From contig CAJOMY010000011.1 in assembly GCA_905235775.1 (NCBI GenBank), positions 3,200 through 25,221 on the forward strand: a DNA stretch of 22,022 bases, read 5' to 3'. Under the pieces are notes generated by a model. It had not been told where the DNA came from. It did not search any database and saw nothing but the letters and a program-made list of their open reading frames with translations. Positions 1-8,296 of the stretch are shown one piece after another. Within the stretch, counting starts at the first letter, position 1; each line of letters begins with the position of its first letter. A program made the position numbers and the translations under genes. This stretch comes from an uncultured Bacteroidales bacterium (lineage in GTDB: Bacteria > Bacteroidota > Bacteroidia > Bacteroidales > UBA932).

Positions 1-798
1 GGCTTCACCCCGTCCATACCGCAGGCCGACTCCTCCCTGACGGCCGCCGCTCCCGTCCTCCCCGACACGCTTGACCGTTCGGCCGCGCGGCCCGCGCCCG
101 TCCCGGCGCCGCCCGTCGAGGTGGTCCCGGCCCCGGCTCCCGAAGCCGTTCCGGTGCGCGCCGAGCGGCACCCGCTCCTGCGGCACATCTCGGAATACCA
201 GCCGTACACGCCCGATCGTGTGCTCAGCCGCGAGGAGGGCAGCGTGCCGGTATGGTTCCAGTTCGCCAAGGCCGACCTGCTGCGCAGCGTGTACGTCCGC
301 GGCAGCGAACGTGACAACGGCGCCGGCCTCGACACCCTCGTCTCCGTCGTGAACGATCTCCTTGCCGACAGTTCCTGCGTCCCCGCGAAGGTTCAGATCG
401 TCGGCTTCGCCTCCATCGACGGCCCGCACACCGTCAACGAGCGGCTCGCCCTGAGCCGCGCCGCGGCCGTCAAGTCCCATATCAAGTGGAAGACCGGCCT
501 GTCCGAAGAGTTCTTCGAGCTGGTCTGCGGCGGTGAGGCCTGGAGCGAACTGCTGGACGAGCTCGCGCAGCGCCATGAAGCCGGACAGAGCCGGCTGAGC
601 GACGAAGAATACGGGCGCGTGCTGCAGATCGTCCGCGAAGAGGCTGACCTCGATGCACGCGAACGCCGCATCAAGGCGCTTGACGGCGACGTTTACGAAA
701 GACTCGTCCGCGGCCTCTTTGCAGACCAGCGCAGCGCCGTGTGCGTGCGCGTCTACTACGACGAGACCCCCGAAACGAATACAAACCCCCTTGAATAA
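1..798 (+). CDS. OmpA-like domain protein (DUF3868-type), 5' partial
   Basis: The frame is open from the first base, so the true start lies upstream; 265 codons are visible. The first part is a Pro/Ala-rich linker (about residues 14-56 of the visible part). It is followed by an OmpA-like fold with a 'VQIVGFAS' strand, the IDG aspartate at about residue 140, Asn146 and the LSRA arginine at about 153. In OmpA-family domains the equivalent Asp and Arg bind diaminopimelate of peptidoglycan. In Bacteroidales, proteins with this C-terminus often head fimbrial clusters (DUF3575/DUF3868 type), and the next gene starts 10 nt downstream. I infer a periplasmic or outer-membrane protein that ties the pilus base to the cell wall. 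The family name is uncertain because the N-terminal part, which would define DUF3868, is outside the window. Confidence 0.8.
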   Translation, partial: GFTPSIPQADSSLTAAAPVLPDTLDRSAARPAPVPAPPVEVVPAPAPEAVPVRAERHPLLRHISEYQPYTPDRVLSREEGSVPVWFQFAKADLLRSVYVRGSERDNGAGLDTLVSVVNDLLADSSCVPAKVQIVGFASIDGPHTVNERLALSRAAAVKSHIKWKTGLSEEFFELVCGGEAWSELLDELAQRHEAGQSRLSDEEYGRVLQIVREEADLDARERRIKALDGDVYERLVRGLFADQRSAVCVRVYYDETPETNTNPLE

Positions 799-808
799 AT
801 AGGAAGCA

Positions 809-3181
809 ATGATGAAAAGAACGCTCACCATCATTTCCTGCTGGATGCCCGCCCTCCTGCTGTTCGCCCTGGCCGGCTGCAACAAGACGCCGGTCACCCC
901 CAGTCCGGACTACGACCCCGAGAGCAACACCGTGAAGGCGAAGTTCATCCTGAGCATATCGACCAACAACGCGGCGACCAAGATGCCGGCTTCCACCGTG
1001 CAGGTGGACGGAAACGGTTTCCGGGGCATGGACAAAGTCCACATGCTGACCTATTCGCTGGACTACAAGGGCCAGAACGGAGACTATTTCCTGTTCAAGC
1101 CGGATGAAAAGTCCTCCGTGGCCACGCGCGACTACGACTTGGGTTCCCTGGTCACGGCGTCGGACATCACGTCCGACAAGAACAGCCGCACCGTCGAGCT
1201 GGCCGTTCCGCTGTCCGTGAACGCCATCCTGCTTTACGGATTCGCCAGCAAGACCGGTTCGGACGACGCCCAGGGGGCCGTCATCTCCTCCGGCTCCGTT
1301 CTGGGCGTAGGCAACCGCAACCTGAGCTTCCAGCTGCAGAACCGGCTCAAGGACGAGGCCGCCATGAACGGGTTCACCGGCATGTGCAACCTGCTGGCAG
1401 CCACGATGACCAGCCTGACGGACGCCACGCTGAGCAAGCACGTCTATGGCTCCGACGGAGAGGAGCGGGACAGCCGCTATGCCTTCTGGTGGCCGATCGA
1501 CGACGACTCGTCGGATCCCGAGAAGTACCCCGTGAAGGACGAGTCCGGTGCTCCGCTGCATGAGAACGGCATCGTGAACGGGAGATATACCTATTATACG
1601 GGTTCCAAGTCCTGGCAGGATTTGGGCACGAGCTACGAACTCTTCCTGGAGAACCCCGCCGCGAACCCGCTTTCCCCGCTGGGCCAGGTCGTCGGCCGCG
1701 CGTTCTATGAGCTGACCCGCATTCGGACCAAGGGGTCCGGGGACAATGCGATCTCGGAGCTTCGTGCCGGCGACGCCTCCTCCCTGCTCCGCACGCTGCG
1801 GGACCTTTCGGACCTGGTGGACAGGGCCGCGCAGGTCACCGCGACCACCCCGGAAGATGAAATCGCCCGGCGGGTGGCCGAGGAGATCCGGTATCGCCTC
1901 CACGTCTATTTCGATTACAGCCTGGGTGACCTTCATTACAAGCGGATGGGAGAAATCCTGGAGACCGCTGAGAAATACCTGCCGGATTACGAAGAGCAGA
2001 TCGGCCGATACTACAGTGCGCTGACGGCGGCCAGCAACGGAAACTTCTTTCCGGATCCTGTCAGCCTGTCCGGCGGATTCCCGGTCAACCTGAACCTGCC
2101 GCGAGGCGCCGCCATCATGAACTGTGCCCGGTCCGACGAAGGCAAGATGGTCTTCAGCTACCTCGATGAGATCCCCGTTTACGGCATGAGTTCCGGCTCC
2201 CTGCCCATCACCAACTACCGCTTCCCGCCCGAGCTGCTCTACTGGGCCAATTCCGGTATCCGTGTCTCGGATGACGCGACCGACAAGCTCCCGGACATTC
2301 CCCATACCGTTTCTTCCTGGGCCGAGGAAAGAAACTGGTCCGACCTGTGGACGCCGAACGGCACGATCAGTTCGACTACCCGCAGCGTGGCGCTGATGAA
2401 GCAGGTCAACTACGGCACGGCCCTCCTCCGGTCTACCGTCCAGGCCGTTTCCCCGACGCTGTATGACAACAAGCACGGCATCTTCCCTGAGGAGACGAAC
2501 GATGTTATCAACGTGGGTTCGACCTCCTTCAAGGTGACCGGACTCTTCATCGGCGGCGTCCAGGACGTGGTCGGCTGGGATTTTGTCCACAAGAGCGATA
2601 AACTCCCGGAGGGCGTGGCGACGAATCCCTTCGACAAGATGATCTACGACAAGCTGAGCTCCGAGATTTCCGTCTCGACGGACGTCAGCAAACCGATTTA
2701 TACGCTGGTCTGGGACAGCTATCGTCCCAAATTCGAGGATGCGGAGATGACGAGGGTGGCCGGCATCGGCGACCAGAGCGACCAGGCGAGCATCTACGTG
2801 GCCCTCGAGCTGGTCAACAATACCGGCAAGGACTTCTGGGGCGAGATGAACCTGATCCGCAACGGCGGCACCTTCTATCTGGTCGGCAAGCTGGACCTCG
2901 AGAGCGACAGGGTAGCAGCCCAGGAGATTGACTTCCCGGACGAGAAGTTTTTCCATTATCCGCCGTTCGACGAAGAGGGACGCACGGTCAAGGTCAAGCG
3001 CGTCTTCATGCAGGACTATATGACGGAAGCCCGCTTCCAGATAGGCGCGACCTCGCTGCAGCATGCCTACATGACCATTCCGGACCTGCGTTCCAGCCAG
3101 GTCTCCATGGGCCTTTCGGTTGACTTGAACTGGCAGGAAGGTCTGGATTTCGAAGTGTTGCTGGGATCGGCGGACAACTGA
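809..3181 (+). CDS. Large fimbrial-type lipoprotein (paralogue of the gene at 4267)
   Basis: 790 residues. The signal peptide ends in an LAGC lipobox with the lipidated cysteine at residue 24. A TK pair at 57-58, within 'AATKM', sits where type V pilins are cut. AGGAAG at 801-806 precedes two adjacent ATG codons (809 and 812); either could be the start. The protein is clearly related to the gene at 4267: both have TKM then an FRG motif near the N-terminus, a 'FPPELLYWANS'-like strand, a 'VTGLFIGG' strand, and a C-terminal 'IYVALEL' to 'FYLVGKL' segment, and both end in an amphipathic strand ('LSVDLNW'). It is much longer than a usual FimA or Mfa1 stalk subunit. I do not recognise a named family. 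From its leader, processing-type site and neighbours I infer a pilus structural or adaptor subunit on the cell surface. Confidence 0.85.
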   Translation: MMKRTLTIISCWMPALLLFALAGCNKTPVTPSPDYDPESNTVKAKFILSISTNNAATKMPASTVQVDGNGFRGMDKVHMLTYSLDYKGQNGDYFLFKPDEKSSVATRDYDLGSLVTASDITSDKNSRTVELAVPLSVNAILLYGFASKTGSDDAQGAVISSGSVLGVGNRNLSFQLQNRLKDEAAMNGFTGMCNLLAATMTSLTDATLSKHVYGSDGEERDSRYAFWWPIDDDSSDPEKYPVKDESGAPLHENGIVNGRYTYYTGSKSWQDLGTSYELFLENPAANPLSPLGQVVGRAFYELTRIRTKGSGDNAISELRAGDASSLLRTLRDLSDLVDRAAQVTATTPEDEIARRVAEEIRYRLHVYFDYSLGDLHYKRMGEILETAEKYLPDYEEQIGRYYSALTAASNGNFFPDPVSLSGGFPVNLNLPRGAAIMNCARSDEGKMVFSYLDEIPVYGMSSGSLPITNYRFPPELLYWANSGIRVSDDATDKLPDIPHTVSSWAEERNWSDLWTPNGTISSTTRSVALMKQVNYGTALLRSTVQAVSPTLYDNKHGIFPEETNDVINVGSTSFKVTGLFIGGVQDVVGWDFVHKSDKLPEGVATNPFDKMIYDKLSSEISVSTDVSKPIYTLVWDSYRPKFEDAEMTRVAGIGDQSDQASIYVALELVNNTGKDFWGEMNLIRNGGTFYLVGKLDLESDRVAAQEIDFPDEKFFHYPPFDEEGRTVKVKRVFMQDYMTEARFQIGATSLQHAYMTIPDLRSSQVSMGLSVDLNWQEGLDFEVLLGSADN

Positions 3182-3205
3182 TCTGCCTGATGTAAGACTA
3201 TCCGG

Positions 3206-4267
3206 ATGCGCTGGCGCCATCTCACATCGTTTTTTGCTGCTACGGGCTTTCTCGCGGCATCCTTCACCGGGTGCAGCCTGATCGACGAGGACCTCACCGG
3301 CTGTACCAACCAGATCCGGCTCACGTACCAGCTCCAGCTCGATCCTGAGATCATCCAGGAGCTGGAAGACGAGTTGGATCTCCACGCCGACGAGGACATC
3401 CGCGCCATGTTGAAGGGCTATATCGACGGCGTCTTCACCAACTATGCCCGCGACGTGGACCTGTTCTTCTACGACACGGAAGAGCCGATGCCCATCCTGC
3501 GCAGCCTGAGCGAGACGATGAATTCCAGCTCGAACACCTATGCCCTTTCCATGCCGGTCCGTTCCTACATGCATACGGCCATCACCAACGTCAAGGTCAG
3601 CGAACAGGTGCAGATCGTCGGGGACGGAAATTATCCGACCTGCCGGCTCGAGCACGGGAAGACGGATGGCGTCTATGCGCCGCAGCGCTCCGGCCTGTTC
3701 ACGATCCGCCGCCGCCTGGATGTCGGCACGAAGGCCAACCAGCGCTTCCGCATCCAGCTCGGCATGGCCAATTCGGCCACCGCGCTGGTGCTCGACATGG
3801 GCAAGGCCACGCGTGTCACGGACGTCCGCGTGGAGGTGGAGGGCATGGCCACGGGCTTCAACATCGCGGACAGCACGTATGTCTATGACGAGAATGCCGT
3901 CTTCTCCACCGAAGAGTTCGCCGTCGGCTACAAGCACTGCTACGCCTCCGTCCATTTCCCCTCGCAGGACGGCCCCGAGGAGGAGGACGAACTGCAGGAG
4001 GAAGACACCAAGGCGACCGACTTCACGGACGAGGAGAATGACGGGACTGAGCACAAGCTCTGGCGCTGGAAAGTCTATGCCACCCTCGATGACGGCAGCG
4101 TCACGCTGTCGACCCTGGAGATGCGTCCGCCCGTAAAAGCCGGTCAGCTCAAGATTCGCAACGCCTTCGTCTGGGACGAGGGCGAGGTGCGCTCCAACGA
4201 TGTGGACGTCAGCATCACGGTCAAGTTGAATTGGAACCCCGGATTGGATATCGTCGTACCGCTGTAA
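3206..4267 (+). CDS. FimB/Mfa2-family pilus anchor lipoprotein
   Basis: 353 residues with a type II signal (FTGC, Cys23) followed at once by the 'CSLIDEDLTGC' signature typical of FimB/Mfa2 proteins: a short acidic stretch and a second cysteine (Cys33). Family members stay lipid-anchored in the outer membrane and fix the base of type V pili, limiting their length. In agreement, this is the only lipoprotein of the operon with no Thr-Arg/Lys pair downstream of the lipobox. A very acidic stretch at about residues 255-283 (bases 3968-4054) looks like a disordered loop inserted between two strands. The final segment 'SITVKLNW' resembles the last strand of the neighbouring pilins. The stop overlaps the next ATG by one base, so translation is probably coupled. 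The start at 3206 places the hydrophobic leader correctly. Confidence 0.88.
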   Translation: MRWRHLTSFFAATGFLAASFTGCSLIDEDLTGCTNQIRLTYQLQLDPEIIQELEDELDLHADEDIRAMLKGYIDGVFTNYARDVDLFFYDTEEPMPILRSLSETMNSSSNTYALSMPVRSYMHTAITNVKVSEQVQIVGDGNYPTCRLEHGKTDGVYAPQRSGLFTIRRRLDVGTKANQRFRIQLGMANSATALVLDMGKATRVTDVRVEVEGMATGFNIADSTYVYDENAVFSTEEFAVGYKHCYASVHFPSQDGPEEEDELQEEDTKATDFTDEENDGTEHKLWRWKVYATLDDGSVTLSTLEMRPPVKAGQLKIRNAFVWDEGEVRSNDVDVSITVKLNWNPGLDIVVPL

Positions 4268-6159
4268 TGAGAAAAACGCATCATATCGCCGTTTCCCTGG
4301 CCCTGCTGGCCAGCCTCCTGCCGCCCGTCCTCTCGGGCTGCGGGAAGCAGGGGCCGGACCGGGACGAGCGGCTCTCCATTCCGGTGCTCCTGTCCGTCGG
4401 CGAGCTTTCCGGGGGCCTCTCGACCAAGATGACGGACGGGATCGTGCAGAATGACGACCCGAGGACCTTCCGCGGGATCCAGACATTCTATATCGTGCCC
4501 TTCAGCATCCCCAAGGAGGCTGCGGGCGACGCCCTGCGCGAGTTCGTCCGGGCCACGGACCCGTGCCTGCAGGAAAACATCCAGCTCTCCGGGAACCTCC
4601 AGCGGTACGATTTCGAAGGCGCCGACGCCACCAAGGGCTTCTACTCCGGCGGCTCCTTCGTACCCAACACGACCAATACCGTCCTGGCGTACGGCCAGGC
4701 GACGGAAGAATACTCCGACACGGCCCCGCTTGGCTCCATTGCCTTCAAGCGGCGTCACGGCGTCATCCGGCCCAGCGATCCGGTCGTGACCCGGACCGGC
4801 ACCGTGCCGGCCTCGGACCTGGCGTTCGACCTCGAACCTTTCTTGTATAACACCCAGGCGAACTTCGACGCCTGGAAGGCAGCCCACCTGTCCATGCTCA
4901 ATGCGATTGCGGCCGCGGCGGCCGGGACAGCCATTTTCAAGGAGCCGGCCACGTACGAAAACGACGTTACCCTCGCGGCGGCGTTCCGCGCTTTCTCCGG
5001 CGAAGGTAAAGTCTTCTCCAGCGCCGATGTCCCGGCGCTCCTGACGAGGCTGTACCGCACCTGTTCCACGATGCCTTCCAATGCGAAAGACGCCGCAAAA
5101 CAAGTGGCCGTGGCGGTTTGTGCAGCCATCGACGGCTACACGGCCGGGGCCGCTCCGCTGCTGGTCCGGACGGGCGGGTCCGCCGAAACGAGCATCATCT
5201 CCATGGTCCGCCCCGCCGACGTCGCCTTCGGCCTGCCCGAAGGTGCGGTCGCCCTCCAGTGGGGTGAAATCCGGATCGGCCTGCCCGGAAGCGGCTTCGG
5301 CTTCCCGGAGAAGGCCGAGGGCGTCAATCTGGCCCCTACTCAGAGCTACTGCTATCCTCCGGCGCTCTGGTACTTCGTCAACAGTCCCCTGATGGGCAAT
5401 CCCCTCGGCGGCATGCAGGACCAGTTTGAGGACCGGACGCGCTATCCGCAGTGGAGGGATATCGTTGACGCGAAGGCGGGATCGACAAGCTACTACACCC
5501 GGGGCGTCGACCTGGATTCCAAGGCCGCCCTGGTGCGCGACCCGCTCCAGTATGCCGTGGGCTTGCTCAAGCTGAAGCTGAACGGTCCGTCCCCGTCCAC
5601 GGCCACGCAGCTGGCGGATAAGGTCGGAAAGATGCTCCCCATCTACAACACGGATTTTCCGCTGACCGGCATCGTCATCGGCGGCCAGCGCACGCAGAAG
5701 TATGATTTCTCGGCTTCCGACGAGGACATGCGTTTTGTTTATGATGCGGACGTGAACGATCCGTCCGGCGCCCCCAGGGCCTGGATTTCCACGTACGACA
5801 GCGACCCCGTCAGCACCCTGGTTTTCCAGACCCGGGACGGGGAAGATATCTATTTCGCCCTGGAATTCCGCAACGACAGCGAGGAGAGTTTCACCGGCAT
5901 ACGGGACTGCACCATCCTGCCCGGCAGCAAGTTCTACCTGATCGGAAAGATGGCATACAGTGCGGGCACGACCACGGATGCCGTCAGGCCGTCAGCCGTC
6001 TTCGTCAAGGATCATGTCACCACGCTGACCGTATCTTTCGAGTCGCTTGCCGGAGCCTGTTCCGTCCTGCCGGAGCTGGCCACGCCCGACCTCCAGCTGG
6101 GCGTCAGCTCCCGCTTGAGCTGGGATGCCGTCACCCCCTATAGTGCCCAACTCCAATGA
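4267..6159 (+). CDS. Large fimbrial-type lipoprotein (paralogue of the gene at 809)
   Basis: The start is placed at ATG 4267 (630 residues) because it overlaps the previous stop codon (TAATG) and opens directly with a lipoprotein leader. A longer reading from a TTG at 4231 would put 12 extra residues ahead of the signal peptide. The lipobox is LSGC with Cys25, and a TK pair is at 53-54. Segments that match the gene at 809 include TKM...FRGI, 'YPPALWYFVNS', 'LTGIVIGG' and 'IYFALEF...FYLIGKM'. Ala-rich helical stretches lie around residues 200-300. The family is not recognised. Its place directly after the anchor gene and its similarity to the gene before the anchor suggest that the two proteins form related positions in the pilus, such as a base adaptor and a shaft. 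It ends in an ATGA overlap with the next gene. Confidence 0.85.
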   Translation: MRKTHHIAVSLALLASLLPPVLSGCGKQGPDRDERLSIPVLLSVGELSGGLSTKMTDGIVQNDDPRTFRGIQTFYIVPFSIPKEAAGDALREFVRATDPCLQENIQLSGNLQRYDFEGADATKGFYSGGSFVPNTTNTVLAYGQATEEYSDTAPLGSIAFKRRHGVIRPSDPVVTRTGTVPASDLAFDLEPFLYNTQANFDAWKAAHLSMLNAIAAAAAGTAIFKEPATYENDVTLAAAFRAFSGEGKVFSSADVPALLTRLYRTCSTMPSNAKDAAKQVAVAVCAAIDGYTAGAAPLLVRTGGSAETSIISMVRPADVAFGLPEGAVALQWGEIRIGLPGSGFGFPEKAEGVNLAPTQSYCYPPALWYFVNSPLMGNPLGGMQDQFEDRTRYPQWRDIVDAKAGSTSYYTRGVDLDSKAALVRDPLQYAVGLLKLKLNGPSPSTATQLADKVGKMLPIYNTDFPLTGIVIGGQRTQKYDFSASDEDMRFVYDADVNDPSGAPRAWISTYDSDPVSTLVFQTRDGEDIYFALEFRNDSEESFTGIRDCTILPGSKFYLIGKMAYSAGTTTDAVRPSAVFVKDHVTTLTVSFESLAGACSVLPELATPDLQLGVSSRLSWDAVTPYSAQLQ

Positions 6160-7292
6160 GAAAGATCCGGCTCATATCGCTCTGCCTGTTCGCGGCCTTG
6201 TTCGCGGGCGCCTGTTCGCGTCTGGACGAGAAGACTGCGCTGAACATCTATGTCCGCCTCCCGGAGCAGGCGCCGGACACCCGGGCCGTCACGAACTGGT
6301 CGTCGCTGCTCGCCAAGGAAACCCGGATCAACGACCTGCGGATCTGGGTCTTCCTCCACACGGCGACCGACGCGACCCTGGCCCCGGGCATGCTGCTGGG
6401 CTATCTGGAGCCGAAGCAGCTGAACATTTCCGGCGGCGAGGTCCAGAAGTTCTCGGTCTCCCTGGACCGGACCCTGGCCGCGAAAATCCAGACCGTGGAC
6501 GTGTATGTGCTGGCGAATGCCGGTGCGGCCGGACTGTACGGGATCGGCATGGAGGCGACTCCTGCCGACCTGGATGCGCTCGTTCTGTCCGGAGATTTGT
6601 TCGGAATCGACGGGAACGGCGAGCCGACGGCCACGGACATCATTGACAATGTCGGCCTGCCGTATACGGCGTTCGGGAAGAACCTTGCCTTGAGCGGCTC
6701 CGGCTCCGACCTGTCCATTGCCAACGTGGAGCTGGTGCGCGCCGTCTCCAAGGTCCAGTTCGTCTTCGCACAGAAGAAGGAAGGCGAGCTCCTCCCGGTG
6801 GAATTCCAGATCACCGGCCTGGAGCTCAGCAGCGGGCAGATTCCCGAGCGGGAATACCTGTTCAACGACAGCGGCAGCGCCTGCAAGATTGACGGCGGCT
6901 ATGTCGACAGGACGTTGTCCTTCATCAACCTGCCGACCAAGGCGGGCATCGCCGGCCTTTCCGATCCGGGCAGCTACGCCTATAACCCGAATGCCGGCGA
7001 ATCGGCGCTGTCCTATCAGAACCGGATCTACGAAGCCCTGGTGAGCGGCACCCTGACCGGCTATGCCCCCTGCTACCTGCGGGAGAGCGACAAGGCGCTG
7101 TCCGGCAGGATCAGCTACCGGATCGGAGGCTCCGACATCAAGACGGTGTCTTTCAGCATGGGCGCCTCCGAGCAGCTTGCGCGCAACCGCAGCTGGGTGC
7201 TGTATTTCTACTTCAACAACAACAGTATGACCCTCTCGGTTTCCTACAGTCCCTGGGAGGATGTCGGCCCATATACCATCATAGGAAGATAA
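6156..7292 (+). CDS. FimA/Mfa1-like fimbrial subunit lipoprotein
   Basis: 378 residues. The leader has its lipobox cysteine at residue 20 (FAGAC), and a 'DTRA' site is at 41-44. The N-terminal domain carries the strand pattern of FimA/Mfa1-superfamily pilins: 'INDLRIWVF' at about 55, 'VDVYVLANAG' at about 115, and 'LVRAVSKVQFVFA' at about 192, typical of the N-domain of type V pilins. The C-terminal part has 'YLRES' and a final 'LSVSYSPWEDVG' strand, where many fimbrillins end. It starts inside the previous stop (ATGA overlap), implying coupled translation. Of all the genes here it looks most like an ordinary structural pilin in size and pattern, so it may be a main shaft subunit; that role is inferred. 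Confidence 0.85.
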   Translation: MRKIRLISLCLFAALFAGACSRLDEKTALNIYVRLPEQAPDTRAVTNWSSLLAKETRINDLRIWVFLHTATDATLAPGMLLGYLEPKQLNISGGEVQKFSVSLDRTLAAKIQTVDVYVLANAGAAGLYGIGMEATPADLDALVLSGDLFGIDGNGEPTATDIIDNVGLPYTAFGKNLALSGSGSDLSIANVELVRAVSKVQFVFAQKKEGELLPVEFQITGLELSSGQIPEREYLFNDSGSACKIDGGYVDRTLSFINLPTKAGIAGLSDPGSYAYNPNAGESALSYQNRIYEALVSGTLTGYAPCYLRESDKALSGRISYRIGGSDIKTVSFSMGASEQLARNRSWVLYFYFNNNSMTLSVSYSPWEDVGPYTIIGR

Positions 7293-7296
7293 GACG

Positions 7297-8289
7297 ATGA
7301 GATGGAACCTCGCATATCCGGTCTTCGCGGTCTTGTCGCTGACGCTTGCCCTGGCAGGCTGCCGGCGGGAGCCGTTGCCGGGAGGCGGGGACGTCCTCCG
7401 TTTCTCGGTTGACGCCCCGGAAGATGCTTACGCGCTGACCCGGGCCTATTCCCTTCCCGGCGTGACGCCGCCCGCCGATCCTTTGCGCAGGGACGGGAAC
7501 CGGGTCCGCGTCTGGGGCAGCATGAATACTTCATCCAATGTCTTCAACAGCCCGTATCTGGAGCTTGTCTGCGAAGGAAATGGCAGCACGGCCGACTGGG
7601 ACTACGCCGGAGACCGGTATTACTGGTATGCAAGCGCCGCGTACCAGTTCCGTTCCGTTTTCACGGACGGCCACGATGCGGACATCCAGAGCGGTGACGC
7701 CGGAGAGGTGAGGGTCGCCTATCCGGGCGGCTATGACCTGTTGGTGGCGGCGGCTTCGATTGCCAGCGACGCCCCCAAAGAGGCCACGCTGACTTTCCGC
7801 CACGCCTGCGCGGCCGTGCGTTTCTTCTGCGTGGATCCGTCCCGCGGGACTGCGACCACGCCTAACTACTCCGTCACGCGCTTCAGCCTGCGGAACGTCG
7901 CCAAGACGGGTACGCTGGCATTCACCGGCACATCCACGGCGACGACGGCCTCCGTGACCGGCTGGACGCCCGGCCCCGCGACCGGCGAAGCCTGGTCGCT
8001 GCCGGGCAGCTGGGAGGTACCGGACATCCGTTCGGCCAGCGAAGTCTCCGCGCTGACGCCCTGGTTCTACTTCGTCCCGCAGACCCTGGGTGAAGACGCG
8101 GCGATCGAGCTCTCCTTCAGCCCGGCGACCACGGGACAGACCATTACGCTGACGCACCTGCTGAAGGACAGCTCCACCGCCTGGGAGCCGGGCAAAATGT
8201 ACACCTACTTCATTGTCATCGAGCCTGCCGGCATCCGCTTCGAGGTCGGCTGGGCAAACTGGGGCGACCCCGTCATACAGGAACTATAA
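7297..8289 (+). CDS. Fimbrillin family lipoprotein (Mfa_like_1 type), first of three
   Basis: 330 residues; LAGC lipobox with Cys22, followed by CRREPLP; TR pair at 48-49. It shows the usual run of fimbrillin (Mfa_like_1) landmarks: the 'YYWYASAAYQFRSVF' core strand, 'YDLLVAAAS' at about 146, 'LTFRHACAAVRFF' at about 165, 'PWFYFVPQTL' at about 255, 'WEPGKMYTYFIVI' at about 296, and a terminal 'VGWANWGDP' strand. Such proteins are subunits or tips of type V pili and reach the surface as lipoproteins. The gene starts 4 nt after the previous stop. It is most similar in layout to the next two genes, so the three probably arose by duplication. Its exact position in the pilus cannot be told from sequence. 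Confidence 0.88.
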   Translation: MRWNLAYPVFAVLSLTLALAGCRREPLPGGGDVLRFSVDAPEDAYALTRAYSLPGVTPPADPLRRDGNRVRVWGSMNTSSNVFNSPYLELVCEGNGSTADWDYAGDRYYWYASAAYQFRSVFTDGHDADIQSGDAGEVRVAYPGGYDLLVAAASIASDAPKEATLTFRHACAAVRFFCVDPSRGTATTPNYSVTRFSLRNVAKTGTLAFTGTSTATTASVTGWTPGPATGEAWSLPGSWEVPDIRSASEVSALTPWFYFVPQTLGEDAAIELSFSPATTGQTITLTHLLKDSSTAWEPGKMYTYFIVIEPAGIRFEVGWANWGDPVIQEL

Positions 8290-8296
8290 TCGGGAA

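Noticed and set aside
4231..4266. Upstream TTG start for the 630-residue lipoprotein
   Set aside because: It would add 12 residues before a normal lipoprotein leader; the ATG at 4267 overlaps the previous stop and fits better.
671..4486. 1271-codon open frame on the - strand antisense to the first pilus genes
   Set aside because: It overlaps three clear lipoprotein genes, has no signal or domain, and its composition (rich in Arg, Gly, Val, Asp) is that of an antisense shadow in high-GC DNA.
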